DNA of 64,000 bases from CAYMAZ01 sp964526285 (GCA_964526285.1 CAZGIW010000003.1:34436-98435), one strand, 5' to 3'. Positions 7,685 through 16,565 are shown, numbered from the stretch's first letter. A program made the numbers and translations. Notes: generated from the sequence alone by a model not told the origin.

Positions 7685-8533
7685 TTAATGAAATTTAACT
7701 GGCATTCTCAATTTGTTTTTTAGAAAAACCAACAAAATGAAAAGGAAAATAAAGACAATTGAAAGAAAAACAAAAACGGAAGGTTTAAATGCAATAAAAC
7801 TGAACAATAGTATTACGAAAGCAGAAAGGAGAAAAACAGTTTCAAAATACCAGGTGTAAGTGAGAATTGATAAAAAAACGAAAGAAATGAGTTTTCTCAT
7901 ATTGTATCTGCTTTTTTTATTCAATCCGGGAGAATGTGTAACCTGAATACTATGAGTTTGAATATTGATTTTTCTGATGATTTGTTCAATATTCACATAA
8001 TTAAATGAAGAATTTAGAATTTTTCTGCCAATATAGCGAGGAATACATCTAAAGGAAGAATATCTGTTTTTCCTTTGAGTAATGAGAACCATGAAATAGT
8101 AAGCCATATTTGAAAAAAACTTTCTGGTTTTTGAAACGCCTGTTTTTTTAATGGGAATACCAAAAATGACAGATTGAGGCAGACTTTCAGTTGCTTTTAA
8201 AAGATTGTCAATGTATGATGGTTGGTATTGACCGTCATCATCAATAGTAATTATAAAATCGCCAGCAGCGGCATTAATTCCTGCCAATGTTGCATAATGT
8301 TGTCCTTTATGCCTGGCAAGAAATACTCTTTTAATTATGTTTTTATGTTCAGTTATTAATTCATAAATCGTTTCTGTGCTGTTATCTTCACTTTTATCAT
8401 CCACCAAAACAACTTCAAAAGAAAAATTCTTTTCAGAAAGTTCTTTAATTAACAAATTTACAAACGCTTTTAAATTAGGAGCACTATTATACACAGGAAC
8501 GACACATGAAAGATGGAGGTCAGATGTGTTCAT
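7685..8533 (-). CDS. Family 2 glycosyltransferase with C-terminal membrane anchor
   Basis: GT2 enzymes transfer a sugar from a nucleotide or lipid-phosphate donor; this one resembles DPM/ArnC-type transferases. The ATG at 8533 (MNTSDLHLSCVVPVYN) is preferred over one 45 bp upstream, because the longer form would overlap the SDR gene by 40 bp while the shorter leaves a 5-bp gap. The GT-A motifs are VPVYN, VVLVDDKSEDNS and the metal-binding-like ITIDDDGQYQP. Two or three hydrophobic segments at the C-terminus (LISFVFLSILTYTWYF, VFLLSAFVILLFSFIAF, FVFLSIVFIFLFILLVFL) anchor it in the inner membrane. It is probably part of the surface-glycan acylation cassette. Confidence 0.85.
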   Translation of the reverse strand: MNTSDLHLSCVVPVYNSAPNLKAFVNLLIKELSEKNFSFEVVLVDDKSEDNSTETIYELITEHKNIIKRVFLARHKGQHYATLAGINAAAGDFIITIDDDGQYQPSYIDNLLKATESLPQSVIFGIPIKKTGVSKTRKFFSNMAYYFMVLITQRKNRYSSFRCIPRYIGRKILNSSFNYVNIEQIIRKINIQTHSIQVTHSPGLNKKSRYNMRKLISFVFLSILTYTWYFETVFLLSAFVILLFSFIAFKPSVFVFLSIVFIFLFILLVFLKNKLRMPVKFH

Positions 8534-8538
8534 GAGGA

Positions 8539-9267
8539 TTAAATAACTCCCATTTTTAAGGTTGACCCTGTAATCCATTTTGATTCATCAGAAATGAGAA
8601 AGGCGATGCTTTTGGCAACATCAGAAGGATATCCAAATCCAAGAGGATGGAGATTTTCAATTGTTTTCATTGTTTCTTTCCCTGCCAGTTCAGTGCTTTT
8701 GTCAAGCATTTCGCTTCTGACAAAGCCCGGAGCTACTGTGTTAACTCTGATTTTTTTTGGTGCCAGTTCAATGGCTATGGTTTTGGCATAAGCCTCAAGA
8801 GCTGCTTTAGTTGCGGAATACATTGAACATCCTGCTCGCGCATATTGAGCCAAAACAGACGACACAAATACCATTGAAGCACCTTCAGAAGAAAACTTTT
8901 TCTGCTTAATCATCTTTGCAACCAACAGGACCAATGACTCAAAACCAGGGAGCATGTTGTTTGAAATTTCTTTGGCATCAATAAACTGTGCAGGAACAAG
9001 AGAATGAACTCCAACGCTAAAAACAAATCCATCAAGTTGAGGGATGCCTTCAACAATCATTTGGCGATGATCTTCATTTGTAATATCTGCAGAAATAATT
9101 TTGTGTTCTCCTTTAGGAAGAATATTTTTTACATCCCTCAGGGTTTGTTCATTTCGTGCAAGCAGAATTATATTTGCTTCAAGATTAGAAAGTACAATTG
9201 CTGTGGCCTTACCAATGCCAGATGTTGCTCCGGCTACTAAAACTGTTTTATCTTTAAGTGAAATCAT
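8539..9267 (-). CDS. SDR-family oxidoreductase (FabG-like 3-oxoacyl-ACP reductase)
   Basis: A 242-residue short-chain dehydrogenase likely to reduce a 3-oxoacyl-ACP to the 3-hydroxy form with NAD(P)H. The Rossmann motif GATSGIG is at residues 13-19; the catalytic Ser (136/137, FVSSVL), Tyr150 and Lys154 (YSATK) are present; and VNTVAPGFV is the usual post-active-site segment. It differs from housekeeping FabG in several loops and sits 3 bp after a KASIII gene, which points to a dedicated pathway. The substrate is inferred from its neighbours. Confidence 0.88.
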   Translation of the reverse strand: MISLKDKTVLVAGATSGIGKATAIVLSNLEANIILLARNEQTLRDVKNILPKGEHKIISADITNEDHRQMIVEGIPQLDGFVFSVGVHSLVPAQFIDAKEISNNMLPGFESLVLLVAKMIKQKKFSSEGASMVFVSSVLAQYARAGCSMYSATKAALEAYAKTIAIELAPKKIRVNTVAPGFVRSEMLDKSTELAGKETMKTIENLHPLGFGYPSDVAKSIAFLISDESKWITGSTLKMGVI

Positions 9268-9270
9268 ACC

Positions 9271-10326
9271 TTATATGTATTGTAATTCAGAAACATGGAT
9301 ATTATCGGTTTCAATAACAGCACTGCCCCATGACAGGCCCACCCCAAATCCGGACAACAATAATTTGAGTTTTTTGGTTTGAAGTTGTTCTCTCAGCTCT
9401 GTCACCATGCACAGAGGAATACTTCCCACACTGGTATTTCCATATCTGTCTAAATTTATTGGGATTTTCTCAGGTGGAATCTTCAGTATTTTTCCAATGG
9501 TTTGAATAATAATTTTATTTGCCTGATGCAATACGAAATAATCAATGTTTTCTGTTGTTATTTCAGCTGTTTTAAAAATCTTTCTAATACTTACTGGTAC
9601 TTCAGTTATAGAAAATCTAAAAACCTCAATACCATTTAGTTCCAAATCAATTTTTTTTCTGTGAATCCCTTTGCTTACTTTTTTCTTTTTCAATGACTTT
9701 TCAGATATTCCGTTTCTAAAATAACCATCTCTGATTATTATCGCTTCGTGTCGACTTCCATCATTTCCAAAATTAAAAAAAGAAGATGATGAAGGGTTTG
9801 ATTTTTCAACAATTGTGGCAGTGCCAGCATCTCCAAACAAAGGGAAGGTGCTTTTGTCTGTATAGGGTGTTGTGCGTGTTGATATATCTCCGGCTAATAG
9901 TAAGCCATATTTGCTGTCTGATGTTTCAAGTAAACCACAAAGTATGGATAAGCCGTTGATATACCCCGAACAACCAAGAGAAATATCTACAGCCATGCAT
10001 GACTGTGAAATTCCAAGTTTATGCTGTAAAATTGCAGATGTCTGAGGGAGATAATAGTCTCGGGACTGTGATACAAAAATTAATATTCCAATTTCTGATG
10101 CAGGTATATTTAAATCCCGTAACAAAACTTCAGCAGCCTTTTGGCACATATCTGAAGCTATTATGTTTTTATCAGCGATATGCCTTTTTTCAATTCCTGT
10201 TACATCAATAAATTGTTGTCTTTCTTTCTTGCTTAACCAGAAATAATCAGAATTATTAAATATCTTTTCCGGAACACATGCTGAAAGTCCAATTATTCGA
10301 CTTCCTGAAAACTTAATGTCAGGCAT
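9271..10326 (-). CDS. 3-oxoacyl-ACP synthase III (KASIII/FabH-like)
   Basis: It condenses an acyl-CoA starter with malonyl-ACP to give a 3-oxoacyl-ACP. The 351 residues contain the thiolase-fold catalytic triad: Cys119 in LGCSGY, His267 in VLHQANK and Asn297 in YGNTSVGSIP. The N-terminus (GSRIIGLSACVPE) and the ending SGFGVGLSWGSAVIE are family hallmarks. A lysine-rich insert (SLKKKKVSKGIHRKK, about 211-225) is unusual. It lies 2 bp after the ACP gene and 3 bp before the SDR, so all three are probably translated together. A role in a secondary acyl pathway is inferred. Confidence 0.92.
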   Translation of the reverse strand: MPDIKFSGSRIIGLSACVPEKIFNNSDYFWLSKKERQQFIDVTGIEKRHIADKNIIASDMCQKAAEVLLRDLNIPASEIGILIFVSQSRDYYLPQTSAILQHKLGISQSCMAVDISLGCSGYINGLSILCGLLETSDSKYGLLLAGDISTRTTPYTDKSTFPLFGDAGTATIVEKSNPSSSSFFNFGNDGSRHEAIIIRDGYFRNGISEKSLKKKKVSKGIHRKKIDLELNGIEVFRFSITEVPVSIRKIFKTAEITTENIDYFVLHQANKIIIQTIGKILKIPPEKIPINLDRYGNTSVGSIPLCMVTELREQLQTKKLKLLLSGFGVGLSWGSAVIETDNIHVSELQYI

Positions 10327-10328
10327 GA

Positions 10329-10568
10329 TTATTCTGATTTTGAAATAATTACATTGTATAAATCGCTAATAGTGTTTGAGTTTATCAAGTCTGCGGCTGT
10401 TAGAACAATATTAAATTCTGTTTTAATTACTGATAGAAAAATTAGTGCATTGATAGAACTCATTTCAATAACTGAAGCAATAACAGTTTCTTCTTTCAAT
10501 GTGCCTTTGGGATCAATATCAAATTCCGTTTCTAATATTGAGATGAAGAGGTTTATGTTAATTTTCAT
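10329..10568 (-). CDS. Acyl carrier protein-like protein
   Basis: A 79-residue acidic helical protein with the size and pattern of an ACP. The phosphopantetheine attachment site appears as EMSSINAL, with Ser38 in the place of the serine of the classical DSL motif and Ser37 replacing the aspartate. The N-terminal half (ILETEFDIDPKGTLKEETVI) matches the usual helix I and loop. It is the first gene of the cassette and is followed at once by KASIII. The PPTase encoded at 14906-15553 is a good candidate to install its prosthetic group. Confidence 0.8.
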   Translation of the reverse strand: MKININLFISILETEFDIDPKGTLKEETVIASVIEMSSINALIFLSVIKTEFNIVLTAADLINSNTISDLYNVIISKSE

Positions 10569-10607
10569 ACTATATATAAACTCGTTTTTTAATTACTTCA
10601 GCTTTTG

Positions 10608-10615
10608 CAAATATA
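10608..10615 (-). promoter_or_regulatory. Predicted -7 element of the ACP-KASIII-SDR-GT2-GNAT operon
   Basis: On the minus strand TATATTTG matches TAnnTTTG, 39 bp before the ACP start, in the 69-bp gap after the upstream gene. No good -33 element is visible. Confidence 0.5.
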
Positions 10616-10637
10616 CTAAATTGATTTGTCTCCATTT

Positions 10638-12611
10638 TTACAAAAACACAGGTGCCTGAAATTGTTTCTTCCTTTTTCTCATATTTTCCCTTTGCATGTT
10701 AATGTATTTGTTCGCTTTTGCAGTGTTCCCAACCATCTGATTGTACTGAATCAGTGCATCCAAAAGGCCTGGATTATCAGGTACTTTTTCAATGGCAATT
10801 TCCCATTGTTCAAAAGCTGCCCCAGTGTCTCCCGTCATCAAATAATAATTGCCAAGATTGATAAATGGGGCATCGCTTTCAGGAAATTGCTTCATAATCT
10901 GTTGGTTAAACTCAAGTCCTTCATCAATCTGATTCCTCGCAAAAAGAATATTGAGCTTTCTGTTATATGGATTGGCATAGTTTGAATCTACTGAAATGCA
11001 CAAATCATAGTAATAAAGTGCACTATCCGGCATGTTTAGATTTTCATAGGAAAAACCGATATTATAGATTGCCTCTGTATATTTTGAGTTCAAATTATAC
11101 GCTTTGAAAAAATAGTCTTTTGCCTTTTCGTTATCTTTAAGAATCATTAAGTGGAATGCTCCAAGTGTATTCCATGCATTGGGATAAGCATCATAAATAT
11201 TTACAGCATTTTTCAGCAACGAAATTGATTCTTTTGTCCACTCCATGTTTCGTCTTGCAAATTTTGCATCATTGCTGGTTTTTACAATTTCTTTAAACAT
11301 TGCGTTGGAATAAAGCATGTGAGCCTTGAATGATTGTTCAAGATAGGGCATGTCTGCCTGATATAAGGTGAGTGCATCTTTCCAGTCTGCGTTTCGGGAA
11401 ATTGTGCGATATGTATAAAATAACATCAGAGGAATAAGCAAATAACTGAACGCTGACAAATACTGATTTCCTGTTTTCTTTGATTTTCTTTCCTGAGCTC
11501 CTCTAAAAAAAAGATATCCAAGAATGATACAAAAACCCAGACTGGCATTAAAAATAAATCTGTCGGCAACAATACCAACAGCAGGTTTGAGTATATTTGT
11601 AAACATGGAAACAGCAATGAGATAATACATAATTCCCAGTCCTGCAATGTGTTTCTTTTTTAGCAGCAGGAATGCCCAGATTAGTAAACCCAGATGTAAT
11701 AGCAAACTGAAAACAGCAAGAGGGTTGGATACAGATACAATGGGTATCATATCATAACCATAGTAGTATAACAAACGCAACGGAAACACAACAAGTTTCA
11801 GATAATGAAACAAGGAGAGACCTCCAACACCAAGGCGAATATCAATTGCTTTTTCAAAAAAAAGTGGATTTTCAAAGTATTCGGGAAGTCTCTCTCCTCC
11901 ACCAAGCAAAAAAACAGGAATGACGAAATAGGCAACACCCAACAAAAAAGTAGCTCCGGCTATCATCAACCCTTTCTTTAAAGACAGTTTCTCTGCAAAA
12001 AAGATCAGCAAAGGGATCAGTGCCACAAACACAAGTGCACTGCTTTTTGACATCATGGCAATAAAAAACAATAAACATCCAAAGAGAAAATGTTTAAGCT
12101 TTGAATTATCTGTCCACTTGAAGAATTGTATTGCAGAAAGGATAGAAAACAGAAAACTCAACAATTCGTCTCTGTTCTTGATGCTGGCAACAACTTCAGT
12201 ATGAATTGGATGTGCTGCAAAAAGCAGAACAATCAGGAGAATTATTTTTTGATCATAGGTGCTCAGTATCAACTTAAGCAACCGGAATAACACAATGAGA
12301 CATAGCGCATAAAGCAACAGATTAACCAGGTGGCTCATGCCCGGATTGTATTTCCACAGCAAAAAATCAATCCCAACGGATAGCTTAACAATGGGGCGAT
12401 AATCAAAAGCCTTGTCATCGCGAACAACATATTTTGTGGTGAAAACTTCAGGAATTCCCTTAAGCCCTTTTTCAACAATACTGTTTCCCTGTAAAACAAG
12501 ATTGTCGTCAAGGGAGTATTTGTTGGTTAATGTGTTCCCGTATAGGATGAACGAAACAGCAACCAGTAAGGCATAAATATAGCGGGGTTGATCAAGCAGT
12601 TTTTTCTTCAT
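10638..12611 (-). CDS. TMTC/PMT-like GT-C membrane protein with C-terminal TPRs
   Basis: This 657-residue polytopic inner-membrane protein resembles TMTC-type O-mannosyltransferase-like proteins. Visible hallmarks are YSLDDNLVLQGNSIV near the N-terminus (the acidic pair of the first luminal loop of GT-C enzymes), YRPIVKLSVGIDFLLWKYNP, and HPIHTEVVASIKNRDELLS. About ten hydrophobic helices occupy residues 12-405. From about 420 to 640 there are tetratricopeptide-like repeats, for example SKYTEAIYNIGFSYENLNMP followed by DSALYYYDLC. It may glycosylate proteins on the periplasmic side, with the TPRs binding substrate; the donor and target are unknown. Confidence 0.78.
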   Translation of the reverse strand: MKKKLLDQPRYIYALLVAVSFILYGNTLTNKYSLDDNLVLQGNSIVEKGLKGIPEVFTTKYVVRDDKAFDYRPIVKLSVGIDFLLWKYNPGMSHLVNLLLYALCLIVLFRLLKLILSTYDQKIILLIVLLFAAHPIHTEVVASIKNRDELLSFLFSILSAIQFFKWTDNSKLKHFLFGCLLFFIAMMSKSSALVFVALIPLLIFFAEKLSLKKGLMIAGATFLLGVAYFVIPVFLLGGGERLPEYFENPLFFEKAIDIRLGVGGLSLFHYLKLVVFPLRLLYYYGYDMIPIVSVSNPLAVFSLLLHLGLLIWAFLLLKKKHIAGLGIMYYLIAVSMFTNILKPAVGIVADRFIFNASLGFCIILGYLFFRGAQERKSKKTGNQYLSAFSYLLIPLMLFYTYRTISRNADWKDALTLYQADMPYLEQSFKAHMLYSNAMFKEIVKTSNDAKFARRNMEWTKESISLLKNAVNIYDAYPNAWNTLGAFHLMILKDNEKAKDYFFKAYNLNSKYTEAIYNIGFSYENLNMPDSALYYYDLCISVDSNYANPYNRKLNILFARNQIDEGLEFNQQIMKQFPESDAPFINLGNYYLMTGDTGAAFEQWEIAIEKVPDNPGLLDALIQYNQMVGNTAKANKYINMQRENMRKRKKQFQAPVFL

Positions 12612-12627
12612 GACAGAATAGAATATC

Positions 12628-12635
12628 CAAAAGTA
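12628..12635 (-). promoter_or_regulatory. Predicted -7 element of the GT-C/TPR gene
   Basis: Minus-strand TACTTTTG matches TAnnTTTG and lies 16 bp before the ATG, which implies a very short leader. Confidence 0.45.
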
Positions 12636-12676
12636 TAAAAAAATGCGAAGTTAGAATATCAAAACAATGAAAATGG

Positions 12677-13960
12677 CTAATATGTGAAGCTGTTTAAATT
12701 CCATGGTTTTGCAATTGATAAGCTTTTTACAATTGGGCCATATTTTTTATCATACAATCCGGGTTGGAATTTTTTGTCATAAAAATCTCTCATTCTTTCA
12801 GCTGCCATAGTAATTTCAGGGTTTTGTTCTCTTTCCTGTTTTGTTGGTCCTTTGGGATGGAATGTGCCCCTTTCTTCAATGATTTCTGCAGACAAATGCT
12901 GAAAGGGTTTACATGCTGGATATACCTTTTCAATAAGAAAAGTGACAAATTCCTGTGACAGATCGAAATAGTTATATTTCACGGTCCAAAGAAAAGTGGG
13001 GTGCTTAAAAATTTCCATGAAGGAAATACCATAATACTTTAATAATAATTTTTCCTTTTCCTTTATGATTCCAGGATAAGTATTTTGTGTTTTCACAACA
13101 GCTTCTCTTGGGTTTGCTGACATTCTCCACGGTTCAATAAAAGGAGCAAAAGAGGTATAAGACAAGCTCCAGTGAGCAAGATCGTCGATAATTGTTTCCC
13201 ACATTGATGTAATGCGTTTAAAAACCAGAATGTCCTTTTCGCGTTTTCTTTCAATATCATTGCGCAAAAAAGACCATATTTTCCAATCGGGAACACCAAA
13301 CGGAGATTTTGAGCACAATTGTTCAAAAGTTTCAATTTTTTCGGCTGTTTCTTCAAGCTCATAGGGTGTGATGGGATTCACCATAGCAAATTCCTGTTCA
13401 AGCAGCAACCCATTTTTGCTTGCTATTGTTCCTTCTGCAGCTTTATCTAGCCCTTTTTCAATCTGAATCCTCAGAAAGTCTGGAAGGGTCATCCCTTGCT
13501 GTTCTCCCAGAGCAATCAAATCCTTTATTGGCCCAATGAGGGCTTCAGGGTTTTGCAGTACCTCAACTTCAACGGCATTGCTTCGTTCTCCTTTTGAAGC
13601 AGAATGTGCAATGGCATCTTCATAGCCCTGCTGAAGCGCATCAACAGATTGACGTAATCCGTCAAGGCAAAGAGTCAACAAAGTCGCATCATCATATCCC
13701 TTTTCATCAACACTGGCTTTTGCCGATTCGCTAAGGGTTCTTCCGTAATAATCACTGAATACTCCAAACAGGTTTTCCTGCATCAATTGTGCATTGAAAG
13801 CATTGAAATCGCTGTGTTCCTGTCCCAATTGCTCCATACGGGCAAATGTTTCACACATTTTATCAAAATTTTCACCGCTTAAATTTTTCGACCTGCAATC
13901 TTCCACCATATTGCGAAATGTACTCAACATGGGATCTAGCATCATTTTATCTATAGGCAT
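12677..13960 (-). CDS. Hypothetical protein (427 aa), second gene of an unknown pair
   Basis: I do not recognise the family. The protein has no signal peptide or membrane helix and is predicted to be soluble. It looks largely helical, with a first half rich in Glu, Asp, Met and Gln (about 1-180) and a second half rich in aromatic residues (for example HPTFLWTVKYNYFDLSQEFV near 320, and PFIEPWRMSANP). A conserved-looking WSFLRNDIERKREKD stretch lies at about 230-245. It follows the 220-aa gene after 12 bp and shares its promoter. There are no catalytic motifs that I can name. A cytoplasmic complex formed by the two products is a reasonable guess from spacing alone. Confidence 0.8.
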   Translation of the reverse strand: MPIDKMMLDPMLSTFRNMVEDCRSKNLSGENFDKMCETFARMEQLGQEHSDFNAFNAQLMQENLFGVFSDYYGRTLSESAKASVDEKGYDDATLLTLCLDGLRQSVDALQQGYEDAIAHSASKGERSNAVEVEVLQNPEALIGPIKDLIALGEQQGMTLPDFLRIQIEKGLDKAAEGTIASKNGLLLEQEFAMVNPITPYELEETAEKIETFEQLCSKSPFGVPDWKIWSFLRNDIERKREKDILVFKRITSMWETIIDDLAHWSLSYTSFAPFIEPWRMSANPREAVVKTQNTYPGIIKEKEKLLLKYYGISFMEIFKHPTFLWTVKYNYFDLSQEFVTFLIEKVYPACKPFQHLSAEIIEERGTFHPKGPTKQEREQNPEITMAAERMRDFYDKKFQPGLYDKKYGPIVKSLSIAKPWNLNSFTY

Positions 13961-13972
13961 AATAATTATATA

Positions 13973-14635
13973 TTAACGTTGAACAATTGTACGATATAAT
14001 TCTCTTAGCTCTTTCAGAAACTCTTCTTTCAGGGGGGATTTTCTAAAATGCCGGTACTCAAAACAAATATCAGGGTTGATTTGCCATCCGCTTTGCCATT
14101 CATGATTGTTTTTTTCTATGCTCTCACGTCCTTTTAGCAAAGATTGTTTGATTTCTTCTGCTGAATTAGTCATATCAGATTTATACTTCTCAGGCACCTC
14201 AGCATTTGTGTAAACAATATATCTGTCAAGCAGGTTCAAATCACCAAAAAACTGCATGGGATGTGATTCGTCCATACTGATTTCAATTCTCACCTTTGCA
14301 GAAACATCATTCACATGTGATATGGCATCCATCACATTATCAAACTGATCAATTTTTTCAAGTACCTGTTCGGCTTCTTTCACCCTAATCACTTCTTTGT
14401 GTTTTTCAAAATGTTTCTTTTCCATAAGGTACTGGTCTTTTAACAATGCTGTGCCGCATAATTCATTGAGATTGCCCATTTTGTCCCTTATCTCTTCAAG
14501 AGTGTTGCATGAGATAATTGCATCGGCCAGTTTTCTTTCAGCGGCATATGAGTTTTTGTAATTTTCATTGTTTGCATAGCGCTGAGCCCTAACCTCATAA
14601 TAGGCTTTGTACTTTTGTAATAAATCTTCGCTCAT
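13973..14635 (-). CDS. Hypothetical protein (220 aa), first gene of an unknown pair
   Basis: The family is not recognised. The protein is soluble and charged (many Lys and Glu), and its first 150 residues are probably helical or coiled-coil (KYKAYYEVRAQRYANNENYK; AEQVLEKIDQFDNVMDAISH). The C-terminal part has aromatic and proline residues (WQSGWQINPDICFEYRHFRK). There is no signal peptide. It starts 23 bp after a good -7 box and ends 12 bp before the 427-aa gene, so the two form an operon. Confidence 0.8.
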   Translation of the reverse strand: MSEDLLQKYKAYYEVRAQRYANNENYKNSYAAERKLADAIISCNTLEEIRDKMGNLNELCGTALLKDQYLMEKKHFEKHKEVIRVKEAEQVLEKIDQFDNVMDAISHVNDVSAKVRIEISMDESHPMQFFGDLNLLDRYIVYTNAEVPEKYKSDMTNSAEEIKQSLLKGRESIEKNNHEWQSGWQINPDICFEYRHFRKSPLKEEFLKELRELYRTIVQR

Positions 14636-14657
14636 TGGTTATTGTTTTTTGAAAGTT

Positions 14658-14665
14658 CAAAGATA
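14658..14665 (-). promoter_or_regulatory. Predicted -7 element of the unknown gene pair
   Basis: Minus-strand TATCTTTG matches TAnnTTTG, 22 bp before the start codon of the 220-aa gene. Confidence 0.5.
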
Positions 14666-14905
14666 TAAAAAAACACTATTGACCAAAAAAAATTGCTGTT
14701 CGTTTTGTCACAAAGCCACCAAGTTTCTCTAAATCAAACACATAGACTAAGTGGCGGTATTAAGAAATCTGCCCCTATACCTTTTAAAACATTCCGAAAA
14801 GTCAATTTTATCAATAACTTCTAAGGGAAAGGTGTTTATTCGTCAGTAATAATGATAAAAAAAACATCATAAAAAATTCTTAAAAAAAGGTAGAGTCAAT
14901 TTTCT

Positions 14906-15553
14906 TTAATCATAAGTATAACTAAGAATGTAGTCATTAAACCGTTCACATCTTACAAGAAAATCTTTGGTTTGATGGGGCAGAATAACTCTGATTTTTA
15001 TTAGCCAGTAACCATGGTATTGCCTTAAAGAATGAATGTGAATGTGGTCTTTGAGAGAAATTTGCGGATTGTCATAACACTTATATACGGTTTCTTTGGC
15101 TGACCAAAACATGGTATAAGTTTCAGGAGATGGATTGACAGAAGCCCTGATTTGTTCAACAGGATTGAGATATTTTGATCTGACACGCATCACTTTTTTG
15201 TCAATTTTTTCAATATCAATTCCGGGATTTATTTTGATGTTTTCAGAAATCAGAGTTGCAGAAAAGTTTCCTGAATGAGTAATTGAAATGTTTCGGGGTG
15301 GATGAACCAGATATGGTTTTCCGGTTGAAGTATAGTATATCTTGTAAATTGTATCAATTCTAACAAGATTTCTTATTAACACACGATAGCTAAGCCATTG
15401 TTTTTTTCTGTGCTCAGTTCTAAACTCTTCAAGTGTCTCAAATTCCTGCTGATTCAGGTATAGCTGAGAAACAAGCTCTTCAATGGATTCGGAAATTTCC
15501 CAAATTCCAAGCTGAATTCCAGGTTCAAGTTCGGTATGAATCAGAAGAGGCAT
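14906..15553 (-). CDS. 4'-phosphopantetheinyl transferase (Sfp type)
   Basis: It transfers phosphopantetheine from CoA to a serine of carrier proteins. The 215 residues carry the superfamily motifs: SITHSGNF (about 90-97), the metal-binding GIDIEKID (about 112-119) and WSAKETVYKCY (about 149-159), the last equivalent to the W-x-x-K-E-x-x-x-K motif. Its length is that of two-domain Sfp enzymes rather than AcpS (about 120). It is monocistronic, divergent from a T9SS cargo gene, and about 4 kb from the ACP gene at 10329-10568. It is a plausible activator of that ACP and of others in the genome. Confidence 0.9.
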   Translation of the reverse strand: MPLLIHTELEPGIQLGIWEISESIEELVSQLYLNQQEFETLEEFRTEHRKKQWLSYRVLIRNLVRIDTIYKIYYTSTGKPYLVHPPRNISITHSGNFSATLISENIKINPGIDIEKIDKKVMRVRSKYLNPVEQIRASVNPSPETYTMFWSAKETVYKCYDNPQISLKDHIHIHSLRQYHGYWLIKIRVILPHQTKDFLVRCERFNDYILSYTYD

Positions 15554-15597
15554 TGATATTGTTTTATAAAATCAGCGGTAAAATTAGAAAAAAAACA

Positions 15598-15605
15598 TAA
15601 TTTTG
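15598..15605 (+). promoter_or_regulatory. Predicted -7 element of the T9SS cargo gene at 15649
   Basis: TAATTTTG matches TAnnTTTG, 43 bp before the ATG. A second near-match (TATTTTAG) follows about 10 bp later. Confidence 0.45.
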
Positions 15606-15648
15606 TTGTTTTATTTTAGTTAATATACTCTAACAAAAGGATAATTCA

Positions 15649-16548
15649 ATGAAAAAAAGTACAATTCTCTTCTTCTCAGCTCTGATTTTAGTGTCATTTT
15701 CTCTATACTCTCAAAACACAAGCAAATCAATAGTATATAGCTCAGAGAATCAAAGTTTAATTTCTAACAACAAGGATGAAGTCAATTCATTTTTGTGGCA
15801 GGATTTTGATTCCGGATCCATGCCGCCTGCCGGTTGGAACCTGATTTCGGGTACCACTCCTGAAACATGGGGCTTGGGCAATGCAGATGTGTTTCCTCCG
15901 ATCTCCGGAGACTATTTTATGTTATGTCGTTTTGATGATACATATGTTCCTGAAGGTCAGGATGAAAGACTATTAACTCCAATACTTGATCTAACAGGTT
16001 TGTCTGATGGAAAAATGGCATTCTGGTTTATGTTCAGCCGTTACTGGGGAATTACTCCCAATGATAATTATGATTTGCAGTTGCTAGTGAGCATTGATGC
16101 CGGCGCTACTTTTAGCCAGCCAATATGGACAGAACTTTCTACAGACACTTCTGCCTGGTCAACATGGCAGTGGATCAGAGCTGAAATTGATATCACTCCA
16201 TATGTGGGACAAAATGGAGTTCAGTTTTGTTTCAGGTATGTTGGTTTTGATGGAGCTGATGCAGCAATTGAAAATGTGGAAATTACCTTTCTTACTGCTA
16301 TTGGCGAAAATCTTACAGAACAAATCATCTTGTATCCAAATCCAGCTGAAAATTATCTTGTTCTTGAAATGTCAGGAACAAAGGAGGTTATTGTTTTTGA
16401 TTTATCAGGCAAACCTGTTTTGCAAACCCAGCTTCAGCCAGAACAACAACACTTAAATATCTCTTTTCTTCCCCCAGGCACATATAGTGTTTCCGTTACA
16501 CAGAAAGAATACAAAACCAACTCAGGGTTTGTTTTTATTAAACAATAG
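15649..16548 (+). CDS. T9SS-secreted protein with choice-of-anchor J/cleaved-adhesin-like domain
   Basis: A 299-residue exported protein. The signal peptide is about residues 1-21 (ending SLYSQ). Residues about 48-220 form a jelly-roll domain of the choice-of-anchor J or cleaved-adhesin kind: DFDSGSMPPAGWNLIS at its start, then DERLLTPILDLTGLSDGKMAFWF and ENVEI at its end. The last 75 residues are a type A T9SS sorting domain (ILYPNPAENYLVLEM...GKPVLQTQLQ...FLPPGTYSVSV). It should be exported to the cell surface and processed there. It converges on alaS with an 18-bp gap. The ligand is unknown. Confidence 0.88.
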   Translation: MKKSTILFFSALILVSFSLYSQNTSKSIVYSSENQSLISNNKDEVNSFLWQDFDSGSMPPAGWNLISGTTPETWGLGNADVFPPISGDYFMLCRFDDTYVPEGQDERLLTPILDLTGLSDGKMAFWFMFSRYWGITPNDNYDLQLLVSIDAGATFSQPIWTELSTDTSAWSTWQWIRAEIDITPYVGQNGVQFCFRYVGFDGADAAIENVEITFLTAIGENLTEQIILYPNPAENYLVLEMSGTKEVIVFDLSGKPVLQTQLQPEQQHLNISFLPPGTYSVSVTQKEYKTNSGFVFIKQ

Positions 16549-16565
16549 TTGAAGATTTCTCTTTT

